Shown: positions 24,916 to 33,605, counted from the first letter of the stretch. The stretch: DNA of 64,000 bases from Lachnospiraceae bacterium (GCA_017428265.1 JAFRRD010000052.1:48648-112647), one strand, 5' to 3'. The notes: generated by a model not told the origin, from the letters alone. Made by a program: numbers and translations.

Positions 24916-26517
24916 ATGAAGAAAAACTCTGCAAATCAAGGATCCAGAGTCAGGAATTCCGTGCTCAATACCGTGACCGGTATCGGCGGTGAGCTGCTGA
25001 TCATCGTCCTTAAGTTCGTAACCAGGACGGTGTTCATTCGCACGCTCGGAAAAGCCTACCTCGGGATCAACGGCCTGTTTGCCGATATTCTGTCCATGCT
25101 GTCGCTGGCGGAACTCGGCGTGGACATGGCGATCACCTATCAGCTCTACAAGCCGCTGGCCGAACATGACGACCGGCGTGTCCGCATACTGCTGAAATTT
25201 TATAAACAGGCCTACCGTGTCATCGGCGCAGTCATCCTGCTGCTGGGGGTCGCCCTGATCCCGCTGCTGCCGGTCCTGATCCGTGACTATGATTCACTGG
25301 CGGCACTGAACATCAACGCGGTCCTCATTTTCATGATGTTCCTGATGAGGAGCGTATCCAGCTATTGGTTCTTTGCCTACCGCAGCACGATCATGGTCGC
25401 CACGCAGAAGCGCTATGTCCTGAGCATTGCCGGCTACTTCATTACGATCGTCAGCAATGCCGCGCAGATCCTGGTCCTGACGCTGTATAAGAACTTCATT
25501 ATCTACACGGCAACGGTGCTGTTTTTCTCCATCCTCACCAGCCTGGTCTATGCGGTGATCGCAAAGCGCTATTATCCGCAGTACTTCATCAAAGAAGAAG
25601 GCCGGCTCGGCAAAGAGGAGATCCGCGGCCTGTTCAAGGACTGCGGCGCCGTCTTTCTGCACCGCGTGAACGGTGTCGTCCTGAAAGCGACGGACAACAT
25701 CGTCCTGAGCTCCTTCCTGGGGCTCACGATGGTCGGCCTTTATTCCAACTATCTGCTGTTCTACACGACGATACAGCAGCTGCTGGGACAGGTCTACCGT
25801 TCCGTCAGAGCCAGTATGGGCAATCTGTTCGTGGAAGCGGACATTTCCCGCGTGTTCAAGATGTTCAAGGTGATGAATTTCATCACGGTCATCCTTTTCG
25901 GAACGGCAGGTGTCGGCGTTACCGTCTGTGCGGACGAACTGATCTCGGTATGGGTCTCGGACAGTTATGTGATCGCGCAGCCGTTTGCCCTGCTTGTCGG
26001 TATCGAGACTTACCTGATGGGGCTGGTCAACAATGTCTATCAGATCCGCAACGTCAGCGGCGTCTTCCGCCGCATGTGGTACAGGCCGCTGGTCGGGATC
26101 GTGATCAATATCGTTGTTTCGGTGGGGCTGGTGCAGGTCATCGGGATCTACGGCGTGATCATCGGGACGATCGTGACCCTGCTGACAACGAATATTGCCA
26201 TGGACGTGCATGTCGTCTACAAATACAGCTTCAAAGAATATAAGCCTGAGATCGATTATTATCTGACCAACGGGCTGTATCTGCTCGTGACGGCCGCCGT
26301 ATGCCTTGCGGATCGCTGGATCTGCAGCCGCGTCTATATCGGCCACGGATGGCTTTCCGTGATCGTGCATGTGATCATCGTCAGCGTTTCGGTGCCGGCG
26401 GTATTCATCCTTGTGTTCTGGAAAACGGAGTCCTGCCAGTACCTGATCAGGCTGCTTCGGAATTTCCTCGGCAAACTGAAAAAGAAACTGCACGGCAGAT
26501 CGAAAAGCACAAAATAA
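24916..26517 (+). CDS. Polysaccharide flippase (Wzx-like, MATE/PST superfamily)
   Basis: This 533-residue protein has about twelve to fourteen transmembrane segments, starting NSVLNTVTGIGGELLIIVLK, with the PST-family pattern FVTRTVFIRTLGKAYLGING. It would flip undecaprenyl-linked repeat units from the inner to the outer membrane leaflet. A basic C-terminal tail (KLKKKLHGRSKSTK) faces the cytoplasm. It lies between ATP-grasp genes, so decoration is likely finished, at least in part, before flipping. Confidence 0.9.
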   Translation: MKKNSANQGSRVRNSVLNTVTGIGGELLIIVLKFVTRTVFIRTLGKAYLGINGLFADILSMLSLAELGVDMAITYQLYKPLAEHDDRRVRILLKFYKQAYRVIGAVILLLGVALIPLLPVLIRDYDSLAALNINAVLIFMMFLMRSVSSYWFFAYRSTIMVATQKRYVLSIAGYFITIVSNAAQILVLTLYKNFIIYTATVLFFSILTSLVYAVIAKRYYPQYFIKEEGRLGKEEIRGLFKDCGAVFLHRVNGVVLKATDNIVLSSFLGLTMVGLYSNYLLFYTTIQQLLGQVYRSVRASMGNLFVEADISRVFKMFKVMNFITVILFGTAGVGVTVCADELISVWVSDSYVIAQPFALLVGIETYLMGLVNNVYQIRNVSGVFRRMWYRPLVGIVINIVVSVGLVQVIGIYGVIIGTIVTLLTTNIAMDVHVVYKYSFKEYKPEIDYYLTNGLYLLVTAAVCLADRWICSRVYIGHGWLSVIVHVIIVSVSVPAVFILVFWKTESCQYLIRLLRNFLGKLKKKLHGRSKSTK

Positions 26518-26569
26518 AAACAGTTAACAGAGCATTCAGCCTTGGCTGAAAAGGCTCCGGGAGGGCACC

Positions 26570-27571
26570 GTGAATATCATAAGCAAGATCAAACACTATC
26601 ATGATTTTTACAAAAGAAGCTACAACTGGCACAATATGGGGACAGGGATCCCCGTGATCGAAAAACTGAGATGTTATTCGTGCCGGCTCATTCACAAGGT
26701 CAATCCGGCTTACTATGTTGCCCTGGAGTTTTATAAAAAGCGCCATTCAGAGATCCGCAAATACCTGCTGACCGTACGGAACGCGGAGATCACGAAGAAA
26801 ATGGTGAACGCTGCGTCGCTCGAAGAACGCCGCTCCATTGGCAACAAGCTTTGTTTCGATGAATTTTACGGCAAAGCCGGATTCGTGAAACGGGCTTTCC
26901 TGGGAACGGAGAAAGCGTCCGAGGAAGAGATCTGTGGCTTTATTGAAAAACACGGGGAAGTCATTAAGAAACCGCTTTATCAAAGCGGCGGTTCGGGGAT
27001 CGAACTGCTTCGCCGGGAGGAACTCAGCCCCGAAAAACTTGCCGAACTGAAACAGCGCGCCTACGTGCTGGAGGAGAGGATCGTCCAGCACCACCTGATG
27101 AATGAGATCAACTCTTCCTGCGTCAACAGTATTCGTATTGTGACCGTTCTGGACAAGGATCGGATACCGCACTTCATCGGCGCTGCCATGCGCTGCGGCG
27201 CGTCCGGAAGCGTTACGGACAATGTCCATTCCGGCGGGATCGCCTATCCGATCGATCTGAAATCGGGCACGATCATCGGGCGGGGAAGAGGCAATCAGAC
27301 CGAGAACTCCTATGACACGCATCCTTCGTCGGGGGTGTATATGATCGGCCGGAAGGTGCCGAACTGGGATATCCTTCTCAAGGAAGTCGGCGAAGCGGCA
27401 AAACTTTCCGATAAGATGATCTATCTCGGCTGGGATATGGCCATCACGGAAGACGGTGTCGATTTCATCGAGGCAAATTTCGGACACGGCATCGATGTGA
27501 TCCAGTATGACGGCATCGGTAAAAAAGAAGTCATCAGGAAATACCTGGAAGGAACGCATTGCGCTTTCTGA
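26570..27571 (+). CDS. Sugar-transfer-associated ATP-grasp protein, last of six
   Basis: This 333-residue ATP-grasp protein starts with GTG (26570) after GGGAGG. It contains EVIKKPLYQSGGSGIELL (ATP-binding Lys and Gly loop), EERIVQHHLMNEINSSCVNS, SVTDNVHSGGIAYPID and the metal-binding LGWDMAITEDGVDFIEANF. Its N-terminal 80 residues are basic and helical, unlike the tandem pair. The gene is followed by a terminator, so it closes the polysaccharide operon. Base composition looks more A/T-rich than the flanking metabolic genes, in keeping with acquired surface-glycan DNA. Confidence 0.8.
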   Translation: MNIISKIKHYHDFYKRSYNWHNMGTGIPVIEKLRCYSCRLIHKVNPAYYVALEFYKKRHSEIRKYLLTVRNAEITKKMVNAASLEERRSIGNKLCFDEFYGKAGFVKRAFLGTEKASEEEICGFIEKHGEVIKKPLYQSGGSGIELLRREELSPEKLAELKQRAYVLEERIVQHHLMNEINSSCVNSIRIVTVLDKDRIPHFIGAAMRCGASGSVTDNVHSGGIAYPIDLKSGTIIGRGRGNQTENSYDTHPSSGVYMIGRKVPNWDILLKEVGEAAKLSDKMIYLGWDMAITEDGVDFIEANFGHGIDVIQYDGIGKKEVIRKYLEGTHCAF

Positions 27572-27581
27572 GAATTTAATA

Positions 27582-27606
27582 AAAAACTGCTTGCAGTTTT
27601 TTATTT
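27582..27606 (+). terminator. Rho-independent terminator of the polysaccharide operon
   Basis: AAAACTGC and GCAGTTTT form the stem around a TT loop, followed by TTATTT. Its right arm also contains the -35 hexamer of the next promoter. Confidence 0.85.
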
Positions 27607-27619
27607 CCCGTGGTATAGT
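27591..27619 (+). promoter_or_regulatory. Promoter of the LysR gene, overlapping the upstream terminator
   Basis: TTGCAG (27591-27596) and TATAGT (27614-27619) are spaced by 17 bases. The -35 lies in the loop and right arm of the terminator hairpin. Downstream, CTATA and TATAG flank ATGGCCAT (27626-27656 region), a possible LysR self-operator. Confidence 0.65.
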
Positions 27620-27662
27620 CAATACGCTATAGAACATATGGCCATTAGATTATAGGTGAAGC

Positions 27663-28568
27663 ATGAATACCAAACAGTTTCAATATGTTCTGACGCTTGC
27701 GCGCGAAGGGTCGTTTTCCGGGGCGGCCGATATGCTGAACATCACGCAGCCTTCGCTGTCGCAGTACATCAAGAAGATCGAGAAGGAGATCGGTGCGGAC
27801 CTGTTCACCAGGACAAACGGTGACGTCAGGATCACGGATGCCGGAAAGATCTATATTGAAGCCGGGAGGCGGATCCTGGACATCGAGCATCAGATGGAGA
27901 ATGCGATCAACGATATTGCGGCATGCAAGACGGGGTCACTCATTATCGGGACTTCGCCTTACCGCTCCGCATCCATGATGCCGGCGGTCGCCGGAAAGTT
28001 CAAGCAGCTTCATCCGAACATGTATCTGGTGATCCGCGAGGCAACGACCGCAGAGCTTCTCGACGGGATGGAGCACGGAGAATTCGACCTGGCGGTCACC
28101 CTGCTGCCGGTCGATGAGAAACGCTTCAGTTATGAAAAACTGGCGGAAGAGGAGATCCTCCTGGCCGTACCGGCGGCCTGGGAAAAACTGCCCGCAGCGG
28201 CATGCAGCGGCCGGAAGTATCCTGCCGTGAGCACGGCGGTCCTCCGGAAATACCCGCTGGTGATGCTGACGGAAGCGCAGTACATGCAGCAGCAGGTGGA
28301 TGGCCTGCTGTACGGCGGCGAAAGCAGCGCTGCTCCGGCCGTCGTCGTGAAATCGCTGGAGGCGCAGATCGAAATGGTCCGGTCCGGCGTGGGAATGGCT
28401 GTGGTGCCGGGCGGCGTTGAGCAGTTCTGCCGGGACAGATCCGTCACCTATTATTCATTTTCCGATCAGCTGCTGAAACGGACCCCCGCCGTTATCTGGC
28501 GGAAAGGCGTGAAGCTGTCCAGGACGGCGCAGGAACTGATCTCTGTCATAAAAACCATTGAATGGTGA
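27663..28568 (+). CDS. LysR family transcriptional regulator
   Basis: This 301-residue regulator has the N-terminal winged helix-turn-helix FQYVLTLAREGSFSGAADML followed by NITQPSLSQYIKKIE, and a C-terminal periplasmic-binding-protein-like effector domain (residues about 90-295, with LIIGTSPYRSASMMPAV). It is co-directional with, and 52 bases upstream of, the TRAP-like permease gene, which is therefore its likely target. The effector may be the transported organic acid, but that is inference. Confidence 0.93.
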   Translation: MNTKQFQYVLTLAREGSFSGAADMLNITQPSLSQYIKKIEKEIGADLFTRTNGDVRITDAGKIYIEAGRRILDIEHQMENAINDIAACKTGSLIIGTSPYRSASMMPAVAGKFKQLHPNMYLVIREATTAELLDGMEHGEFDLAVTLLPVDEKRFSYEKLAEEEILLAVPAAWEKLPAAACSGRKYPAVSTAVLRKYPLVMLTEAQYMQQQVDGLLYGGESSAAPAVVVKSLEAQIEMVRSGVGMAVVPGGVEQFCRDRSVTYYSFSDQLLKRTPAVIWRKGVKLSRTAQELISVIKTIEW

Positions 28569-28576
28569 ACAAAAAC

Positions 28577-28596
28577 GAAGCTGATCCAAAAGCTTC
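28577..28596 (+). promoter_or_regulatory. Inverted repeat before the TRAP-like permease gene
   Basis: GAAGCT (28577-28582) and AGCTTC (28591-28596) form a 6-bp inverted repeat with an 8-base spacer in the lysR/permease gap. It could be a regulator site or a weak hairpin; no T-run follows. Confidence 0.3.
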
Positions 28597-28620
28597 AGAC
28601 TCAAGGAGGAAAACACAAAA

Positions 28621-29985
28621 ATGCCTGCTGCATTGACTTATCTGGCTATCATGCTGGCGGTGATCATCATCTGGTTCATGCTGTTGAAACGCCCGGTTTA
28701 TGAAGCCGTACTGATCAGCTTCATCCTGCTGCTGACCATCACCGGGACCTGGGGAAAGGTTGGCGGCTATATCAATACCGGCTTGAAGACTTCCCTGCTG
28801 TATTCCATGACCGCGTTCTGCGCCATGTCGATCCTGCTGACCAAAACGAAGGTCATCGACAGTGCGATCGCCGTCATTCTTGCCCTGCTCGGCCGCGTGA
28901 CCGGCGGCGCCGGCTATGTGTCGGTCGTTGCCAGTTCTTTTATGGGAGCCCTGTCCGGCTCCGGTCCCGGCAACGTGATGGCGACCGGTTCGATCACGAT
29001 CCCGGCCATGAAGAAGTCCGGTTTCCCGGCTGAACTCGCGGCCAACATCGAATCGAATGCGTCCTACCTCGGCAACATGATCCCGCCTTCGGGCAATATC
29101 ACGGCTGCCCTCGGTGCCCTGACCGGCATGGCTGCCTACGGCGAAGGCTTCATTTCCCAGTCCGAATTCTGGATCGTGCTGTGGGGCTGCTCCCTGTGGT
29201 TCATCCTGCAGCGCCTGCTCATGGTCTTTGCCTTCTGCAAATATTACAAGGTCGCTCCGATCGCGAAGGAAGATATCCCCAGCCTGAAGGAGACCTTCAA
29301 AAAAGGCTGGCAGGGCCTGCTGCTGCCGCTGATCATCCTGCTGCCCTTCGTTCTGGACTATTTCTTCAAATCCACGTTCTTTACCGAAAGGCTCGGCAAG
29401 GACGGTGCGAAATTCATGTCCAGCAGCCTGCTGATCTTCATCGGCGGCCTGGCGTCCATCTACGGCGTTCTGATTGCCAAGGACAAGAAGCAGGTCACGC
29501 CGCACGCCATCGCGAAGATCTTTGCCGACGGCATCAAGACGATCGCGCCGGCCATCGGCGTCTGCGTGTTCGGCTATATGATCGGCGCCCTGTTTACCGA
29601 CCTTGGTGTCACCGACGAGATGCTGACCTTCATGGAAGGCCTCAACATGGGCAAATTCGGTCTGGTCGTCTTCGTCTGCCTAATCACCTGCCTGCTCGGC
29701 ATGGTCATCCCCGGAAGCTCCCTGGTCGTCATCTTCGGACCGGTCTTCATCACGATCCTGGCGTCCAAGGGGGTTGACCCGGTCCTGGCTGCCGCGATGC
29801 TGCCCTGCTACTGCGGCGTCATGTGCGGCATCACTCCGCCGCTCGGCCTCGGCATGTATGCCGGCATGAGCCTTGCTGGTTCCGATTTCGGCAAGACGTT
29901 CAAGAACAATCTCTGGTGGGTCGCGGCCCAGTTCGTCATGGAAGTGATCGTCCTGATGGGCTTCCTGCCTATCCTCGGCCTGTAA
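28621..29985 (+). CDS. TRAP-type transporter large permease subunit (DctM/TAXI-like)
   Basis: This 454-residue protein has about twelve hydrophobic helices. The DctM-like motifs are FMGALSGSGPGNVMATGSIT, ESNASYLGNMIPPSGNITAA and, in the second half, CYCGVMCGITPPLGLGMYAG, showing the inverted two-fold repeat of ion-transporter-type permeases. Such proteins import organic acids with Na+. AAGGAGG lies eight to nine bases before the ATG. It is followed by a small membrane protein, but no solute-binding protein (DctP or TAXI type) is encoded nearby, so the substrate and mechanism are open. Confidence 0.8.
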   Translation: MPAALTYLAIMLAVIIIWFMLLKRPVYEAVLISFILLLTITGTWGKVGGYINTGLKTSLLYSMTAFCAMSILLTKTKVIDSAIAVILALLGRVTGGAGYVSVVASSFMGALSGSGPGNVMATGSITIPAMKKSGFPAELAANIESNASYLGNMIPPSGNITAALGALTGMAAYGEGFISQSEFWIVLWGCSLWFILQRLLMVFAFCKYYKVAPIAKEDIPSLKETFKKGWQGLLLPLIILLPFVLDYFFKSTFFTERLGKDGAKFMSSSLLIFIGGLASIYGVLIAKDKKQVTPHAIAKIFADGIKTIAPAIGVCVFGYMIGALFTDLGVTDEMLTFMEGLNMGKFGLVVFVCLITCLLGMVIPGSSLVVIFGPVFITILASKGVDPVLAAAMLPCYCGVMCGITPPLGLGMYAGMSLAGSDFGKTFKNNLWWVAAQFVMEVIVLMGFLPILGL

Positions 29986-30000
29986 ATGGAGGTGCTGAAA

Positions 30001-30288
30001 ATGAAAGAATCTCTGAAGAAAATTGCCAACGTTTTCAAGATGATCTTCGGCTACGGGATCATGATCGTTCTCTTTGCCGGCGGCCTGACCTTCTTCGGCT
30101 ATGTCGCGGCGCTGATCATCGGCGGCGATACCGCTGCAGCCATCTGCAAGTGGATCTACAAGACCGCAGTCCCGGTCATGATCTATGCCTCCACCGTGCT
30201 GATCCTGTTCGGCCTCCTGACGATGTATCTCGCGGGAGAAAAGGCGCTGGTCCCGAGCATGAAAAAGAAAGCTCAGGAAAGCAAATAA
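30001..30288 (+). CDS. Small membrane protein, probable partner of the TRAP-like permease
   Basis: This is a 95-residue protein with two or three membrane helices (MIVLFAGGLTFFGYVAALII and VPVMIYASTVLILFGLLTMY) and a basic C-terminus. I chose the ATG at 30001, because the upstream ATG at 29986 overlaps the GGAGG ribosome binding site. It lies in the place of a DctQ small subunit but is far shorter than the usual four-helix DctQ. It ends at a strong terminator. Confidence 0.75.
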   Translation: MKESLKKIANVFKMIFGYGIMIVLFAGGLTFFGYVAALIIGGDTAAAICKWIYKTAVPVMIYASTVLILFGLLTMYLAGEKALVPSMKKKAQESK

Positions 30289-30300
30289 CTAAACAGACGG

Positions 30301-30330
30301 AAAGCCGGGGCGAAAGCCCCGGCTTTTTTT
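30301..30330 (+). terminator. Rho-independent terminator
   Basis: AAGCCGGGGC pairs perfectly with GCCCCGGCTT over a GAAA loop and runs into seven T. It ends the lysR/permease transcript. Confidence 0.95.
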
Positions 30331-30358
30331 GAAATCGCTGCCTGCAGTGAATAAAAAC

Positions 30359-30387
30359 TTGCAAGGACGGCATCCGGCTGATATAAT
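30359..30387 (+). promoter_or_regulatory. Promoter of the wzz-like/asparaginase transcript
   Basis: TTGCAA (30359-30364) and TATAAT (30382-30387) are spaced by 17 bases. The start point would be near 30394, about 54 bases before the wzz-like gene. Confidence 0.8.
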
Positions 30388-30447
30388 AACACACGGTTTT
30401 TTGCACCTCGATATTTGATTGAACTGGAAAATCATAAGGAGATTTAT

Positions 30448-31830
30448 ATGCAGGACGGGAAACAGTATCAGGCGGAATATGATGAACTGAATATAAAAGA
30501 CCTGGTTTGGTCTGTCCTTTGTCGCTGGAGGATCCTCGTTGCGGCATTTCTGCTCGGCGGCATACTGCTTGCGGCTTTTGCTGCTTTCAAGGACTACCGC
30601 ATCATGTCCAATGAAAAGACCGTGAAGGACAGAAAACTCACATATGAGACAGAGCTGGCGAGTTATAAGGAACAGAAAGAACTGCTGGAAAGTGATCTGA
30701 AAACCTTCCGCAGCGTACAGGAATGGCAGCAGTATTACCGGAAAAACGCACTCATGCTGCAATTGGATCCGTACAATGTTTCATTTATCACGGCGTCTTT
30801 CTGTGTCGAAGCGGATAAAAATGCACAGGATCCCGCTGTAACGGGGGCGATCCTCAGACAATACCAGGCAGCGCTCGATCAGCTTGATCTGGACCCGGTG
30901 ATCGCTGATGCGGCGGCTCCGGAACTGACGGCAGTGAACCCGGCAGGGACGGAGAAGAGGCTGCTGGAGGCGGAAGTCGACGCGGCCAATACCGTCCTGA
31001 CGGTAAAGATCTGTGCGGATACTGCCGAGCGGGCTGAGAAGATCTATGCCGCGGCAAAAGAAGCGCTGGAAGCGCAGCATAAGGTTCTGGAACAGAACTT
31101 CGGTGAACACCGCCTGACGGAAATGACCGAACAGAAATGGTCCGGAGCGGACGCGGAGCTGGTCGAGGTGCAGACGGTATTCCGGAGCGGCCTGTCGACG
31201 TATGATTCTTACGTAACGGATACCGAAAAGAGCCTTAATGCCCTGAAAGCGCCGACAAGCACGATACCGACGTTTAAGACGATGATCCGGAAAGCGGTAA
31301 AATACGGCATCATCGGCGCGGCAGCAGGCCTGTTCCTGGCGGCGGCATTTCTGATGGTCAAACTCGTTTTGGAAGACCGCCTGAACAGCACGGATGAGAT
31401 CGCACAGCGTTACGGGCTTCCCGTACTCGGTACGCAGACCGGCGGCAGAGAACTTGCGAAACTTGACCGTGCCGTCGCCGGAAAGTTGGGAATCGATACA
31501 AAGAGCTCCGAACAGGCTGCGGCGGAATTCACGGCGGCAAATGTGAAGATGCATCTGAAGGACGGCGGGAAACTGCTCCTTGTCGGGACCTGCGGGGAGG
31601 AGAAACTGAACGCCGTAAAGCAGGCTCTTGCGCCGCTGCTTGAAGGCGTCGGTATGACGGTCGTAGGCAACGTCAATGACAGTGCGGAAGCCGTCAGCGC
31701 GCTGCAGGAAAACGGCGCCGTCATCTGCGTGGAAGAGTGGAAAAAGGCTGCGCACAAAGAGATCCGCCGCGAACTGCAGACCGTCGGCGATTCCGCGAGC
31801 CGGAACCTGGGGATGATCGTAACACTGTAA
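30448..31830 (+). CDS. Wzz-like chain-length determinant with degenerate C-terminal kinase-like domain
   Basis: This 460-residue protein has the Wzz topology: N-terminal helix (ILVAAFLLGGILLAAFAAF), a long extracytoplasmic helical region (about residues 45-275), then a second helix (YGIIGAAAGLFLAAAFLMV). The final 130 residues resemble the cytoplasmic nucleotide-binding domain of bacterial tyrosine kinases, but GTCGEEKLNAVK replaces the Walker A loop and no Tyr-rich tail is seen, so kinase activity is unlikely. It probably sets glycan chain length for the cluster at 13980-27571. The ATG at 30448 has AAGGAG upstream and is preferred over the ATG at 30415. Confidence 0.78.
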   Translation: MQDGKQYQAEYDELNIKDLVWSVLCRWRILVAAFLLGGILLAAFAAFKDYRIMSNEKTVKDRKLTYETELASYKEQKELLESDLKTFRSVQEWQQYYRKNALMLQLDPYNVSFITASFCVEADKNAQDPAVTGAILRQYQAALDQLDLDPVIADAAAPELTAVNPAGTEKRLLEAEVDAANTVLTVKICADTAERAEKIYAAAKEALEAQHKVLEQNFGEHRLTEMTEQKWSGADAELVEVQTVFRSGLSTYDSYVTDTEKSLNALKAPTSTIPTFKTMIRKAVKYGIIGAAAGLFLAAAFLMVKLVLEDRLNSTDEIAQRYGLPVLGTQTGGRELAKLDRAVAGKLGIDTKSSEQAAAEFTAANVKMHLKDGGKLLLVGTCGEEKLNAVKQALAPLLEGVGMTVVGNVNDSAEAVSALQENGAVICVEEWKKAAHKEIRRELQTVGDSASRNLGMIVTL

Positions 31831-31845
31831 AGCGGAGGCTTTTTC

Positions 31846-32853
31846 ATGAAGAAGATCTGCCTGATCTATACCGGCGGGACCGTCGGGATGGTGAAGAGCG
31901 AAGAGGGCTATGTACCGGACAGCGCGCGCTTTGCGGCGGAGCTGGCGGCGATCCCGGACCTGAATTCTCCGGATGCGCCGGCCTATGACGTCGTGGTCTT
32001 CGACCCGCTGCTGGATTCGAGCGACATTGCGGTCCGCGAGTGGAACAAGATCGGCGGCGCGATCGCGGAGCGCTACGATGCGTATGACGGATTTGTGGTG
32101 CTGCACGGCACGGATACCATGGCCTACAGTGCGAGTGCGCTTTCCTTCATGCTGGAAGGGCTGGCGAAGCCGGTGATCTTCACCGGGGCGCAGATCCCGC
32201 TGTATGAAATGCGCAGCGACGGCCGCGACAACATCGTGACGGCGATGATGATCGCCGCCGAGGGGCGCGTCCGGGAAGTCGGCCTGTATTTCGGCGGAAA
32301 GCTGCTGCGCGGCTGCCGGGCGACGAAAAGTTCTTCGGACGCGCTGGAAGCCTTCGAGTCGCCGAATGCGCCGCCTCTCGCGGAGGCCGGTATCCGCATC
32401 CGCTATCTGCAGGATCCGGAAGGAGCGATTCCGAGAGGACCGTTCCGGTTTCAGCCGTTTGCGGAAGTGCCGATCGGCGTGATCAAGGTCTTTCCGGGCA
32501 TCCAGTTCGAATTCTTCGAGCAGGTCATGACCGATAAATTAAAGGGCGTGGTGTTGGAGACCTTCGGCACCGGGAACGTGCCCAGCTCGCAGAAGGCACT
32601 GCTGCACATCATCGCAAAGGCGCATAAGAGCGGGAGCGTCATCGTGGCCCGTTCGCAGTGTGCGCAGGGCCAGGTCTCGTTGGGGACCTATGCGACGAGC
32701 CGTGCACTGGTGGACATCGGTGCGGCAGGCGGCGGAGACATGACGACGGAAGCCGCGCTGACCAAGCTTTACTATCTGTTCAGCAAAGGCCTGGATGCCG
32801 CGCAGATCCGGAAGGAGATCGAGCGGAATCTCAGAGGCGAACTGAGCGAGTAG
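31846..32853 (+). CDS. ansA: L-asparaginase, cytoplasmic type I
   Basis: This hydrolase of L-asparagine to aspartate and ammonia is 335 residues long. The first catalytic Thr lies in ICLIYTGGTVGMVKSEEG and the second in VVLHGTDTMAYSASALSFML; the conserved AQIP loop is in VIFTGAQIPLYEMRSDGRDN. There is no signal peptide, so it is the cytoplasmic type. It starts 15 bases after the wzz-like gene, with GGAGG, and ends at a terminator. Its place here suits an amino-acid fermenter rather than glycan synthesis. Confidence 0.92.
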   Translation: MKKICLIYTGGTVGMVKSEEGYVPDSARFAAELAAIPDLNSPDAPAYDVVVFDPLLDSSDIAVREWNKIGGAIAERYDAYDGFVVLHGTDTMAYSASALSFMLEGLAKPVIFTGAQIPLYEMRSDGRDNIVTAMMIAAEGRVREVGLYFGGKLLRGCRATKSSSDALEAFESPNAPPLAEAGIRIRYLQDPEGAIPRGPFRFQPFAEVPIGVIKVFPGIQFEFFEQVMTDKLKGVVLETFGTGNVPSSQKALLHIIAKAHKSGSVIVARSQCAQGQVSLGTYATSRALVDIGAAGGGDMTTEAALTKLYYLFSKGLDAAQIRKEIERNLRGELSE

Positions 32854-32873
32854 AATTGTCAAATACATACGAA

Positions 32874-32906
32874 AAGTCGGCAGGCGATGGCCTGCCGGCT
32901 TTTTAA
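32874..32906 (+). terminator. Rho-independent terminator
   Basis: AGTCGGCAGGC and GCCTGCCGGCT pair over a GATG loop with one G-T pair, followed by TTTTAATT. It separates converging genes. Confidence 0.9.
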
Positions 32907-32921
32907 TTGCCTGAAAAGCGT

Positions 32922-33605
32922 TTACAGCGAAGGGATCAGTTCGGTCAGTTCCCGGATGTCGTCGATGTGATGATCGGCGAAGGGAAGGATGACGGCGCGC
33001 TCCTCCGGCTTCTTTTTCTTCAGATATTCGGTCCAGACCGTGGTCAGGCCGACCGCTTTTGCCCCGTCCAGCTCGTGATCGCCGCCGTCGCCGACGAACA
33101 CGGCTTCCGCCGCTTCAATACCGAGGTCGGCCAGGGCCTTCCGGTAGATCTCCGGGTCCGGCTTGGCCATGCGCACGCTGCAGGAGAAGATGACGCTGTC
33201 AAACAGTCCTGCGAGCGGGCTCCGGTCCCAGGCTTCGATATCGATGATGTCGGCATTGCTGACGAGGGCAAGCCGATATCCTGCCGCGCGCAGCGCCTGC
33301 AGCGTCTTCGCAATGCCCGGCCGAAGATCGGTGAGGGCCCTGGTCATACGGGTAAGACGTCCCGCGAGGACCGCGGCTTTCTGCGCTTCACTGACCGGAA
33401 AAGGCAGCCGGGCGCATGCAGCGTCGATCAGTTCGGCACCGCTTGCAAAGCCGCCGAGCGCCCGTTTGCGGCAAAGCCCGGGTTCCCAGAAGTACCCGGC
33501 CCATTCGCGCGGCGTAAGGCCAAGCGGCTCGCATTCCAGCGCTTCCAGCCGGGGCCGCGGCTCGGCCAGCGTATTGAAGAGGTCAAAGAGAACAGCTTTC
33601 TTCAT
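32922..33605 (-). CDS. HAD superfamily hydrolase
   Basis: This 227-residue haloacid dehalogenase-fold phosphatase has all four motifs: DLFNTL (catalytic Asp pair region) near the N-terminus, LVSNAD (motif II), MAKPDPEIY (motif III Lys) and FVGDGGDHELDGAKAVG (motif IV). The cap is helical. It overlaps the stop of the upstream YcxB-like gene by one base, so the two are co-transcribed. The substrate is not predictable; small phosphoesters are usual for the family. Confidence 0.88.
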   Translation of the reverse strand: MKKAVLFDLFNTLAEPRPRLEALECEPLGLTPREWAGYFWEPGLCRKRALGGFASGAELIDAACARLPFPVSEAQKAAVLAGRLTRMTRALTDLRPGIAKTLQALRAAGYRLALVSNADIIDIEAWDRSPLAGLFDSVIFSCSVRMAKPDPEIYRKALADLGIEAAEAVFVGDGGDHELDGAKAVGLTTVWTEYLKKKKPEERAVILPFADHHIDDIRELTELIPSL

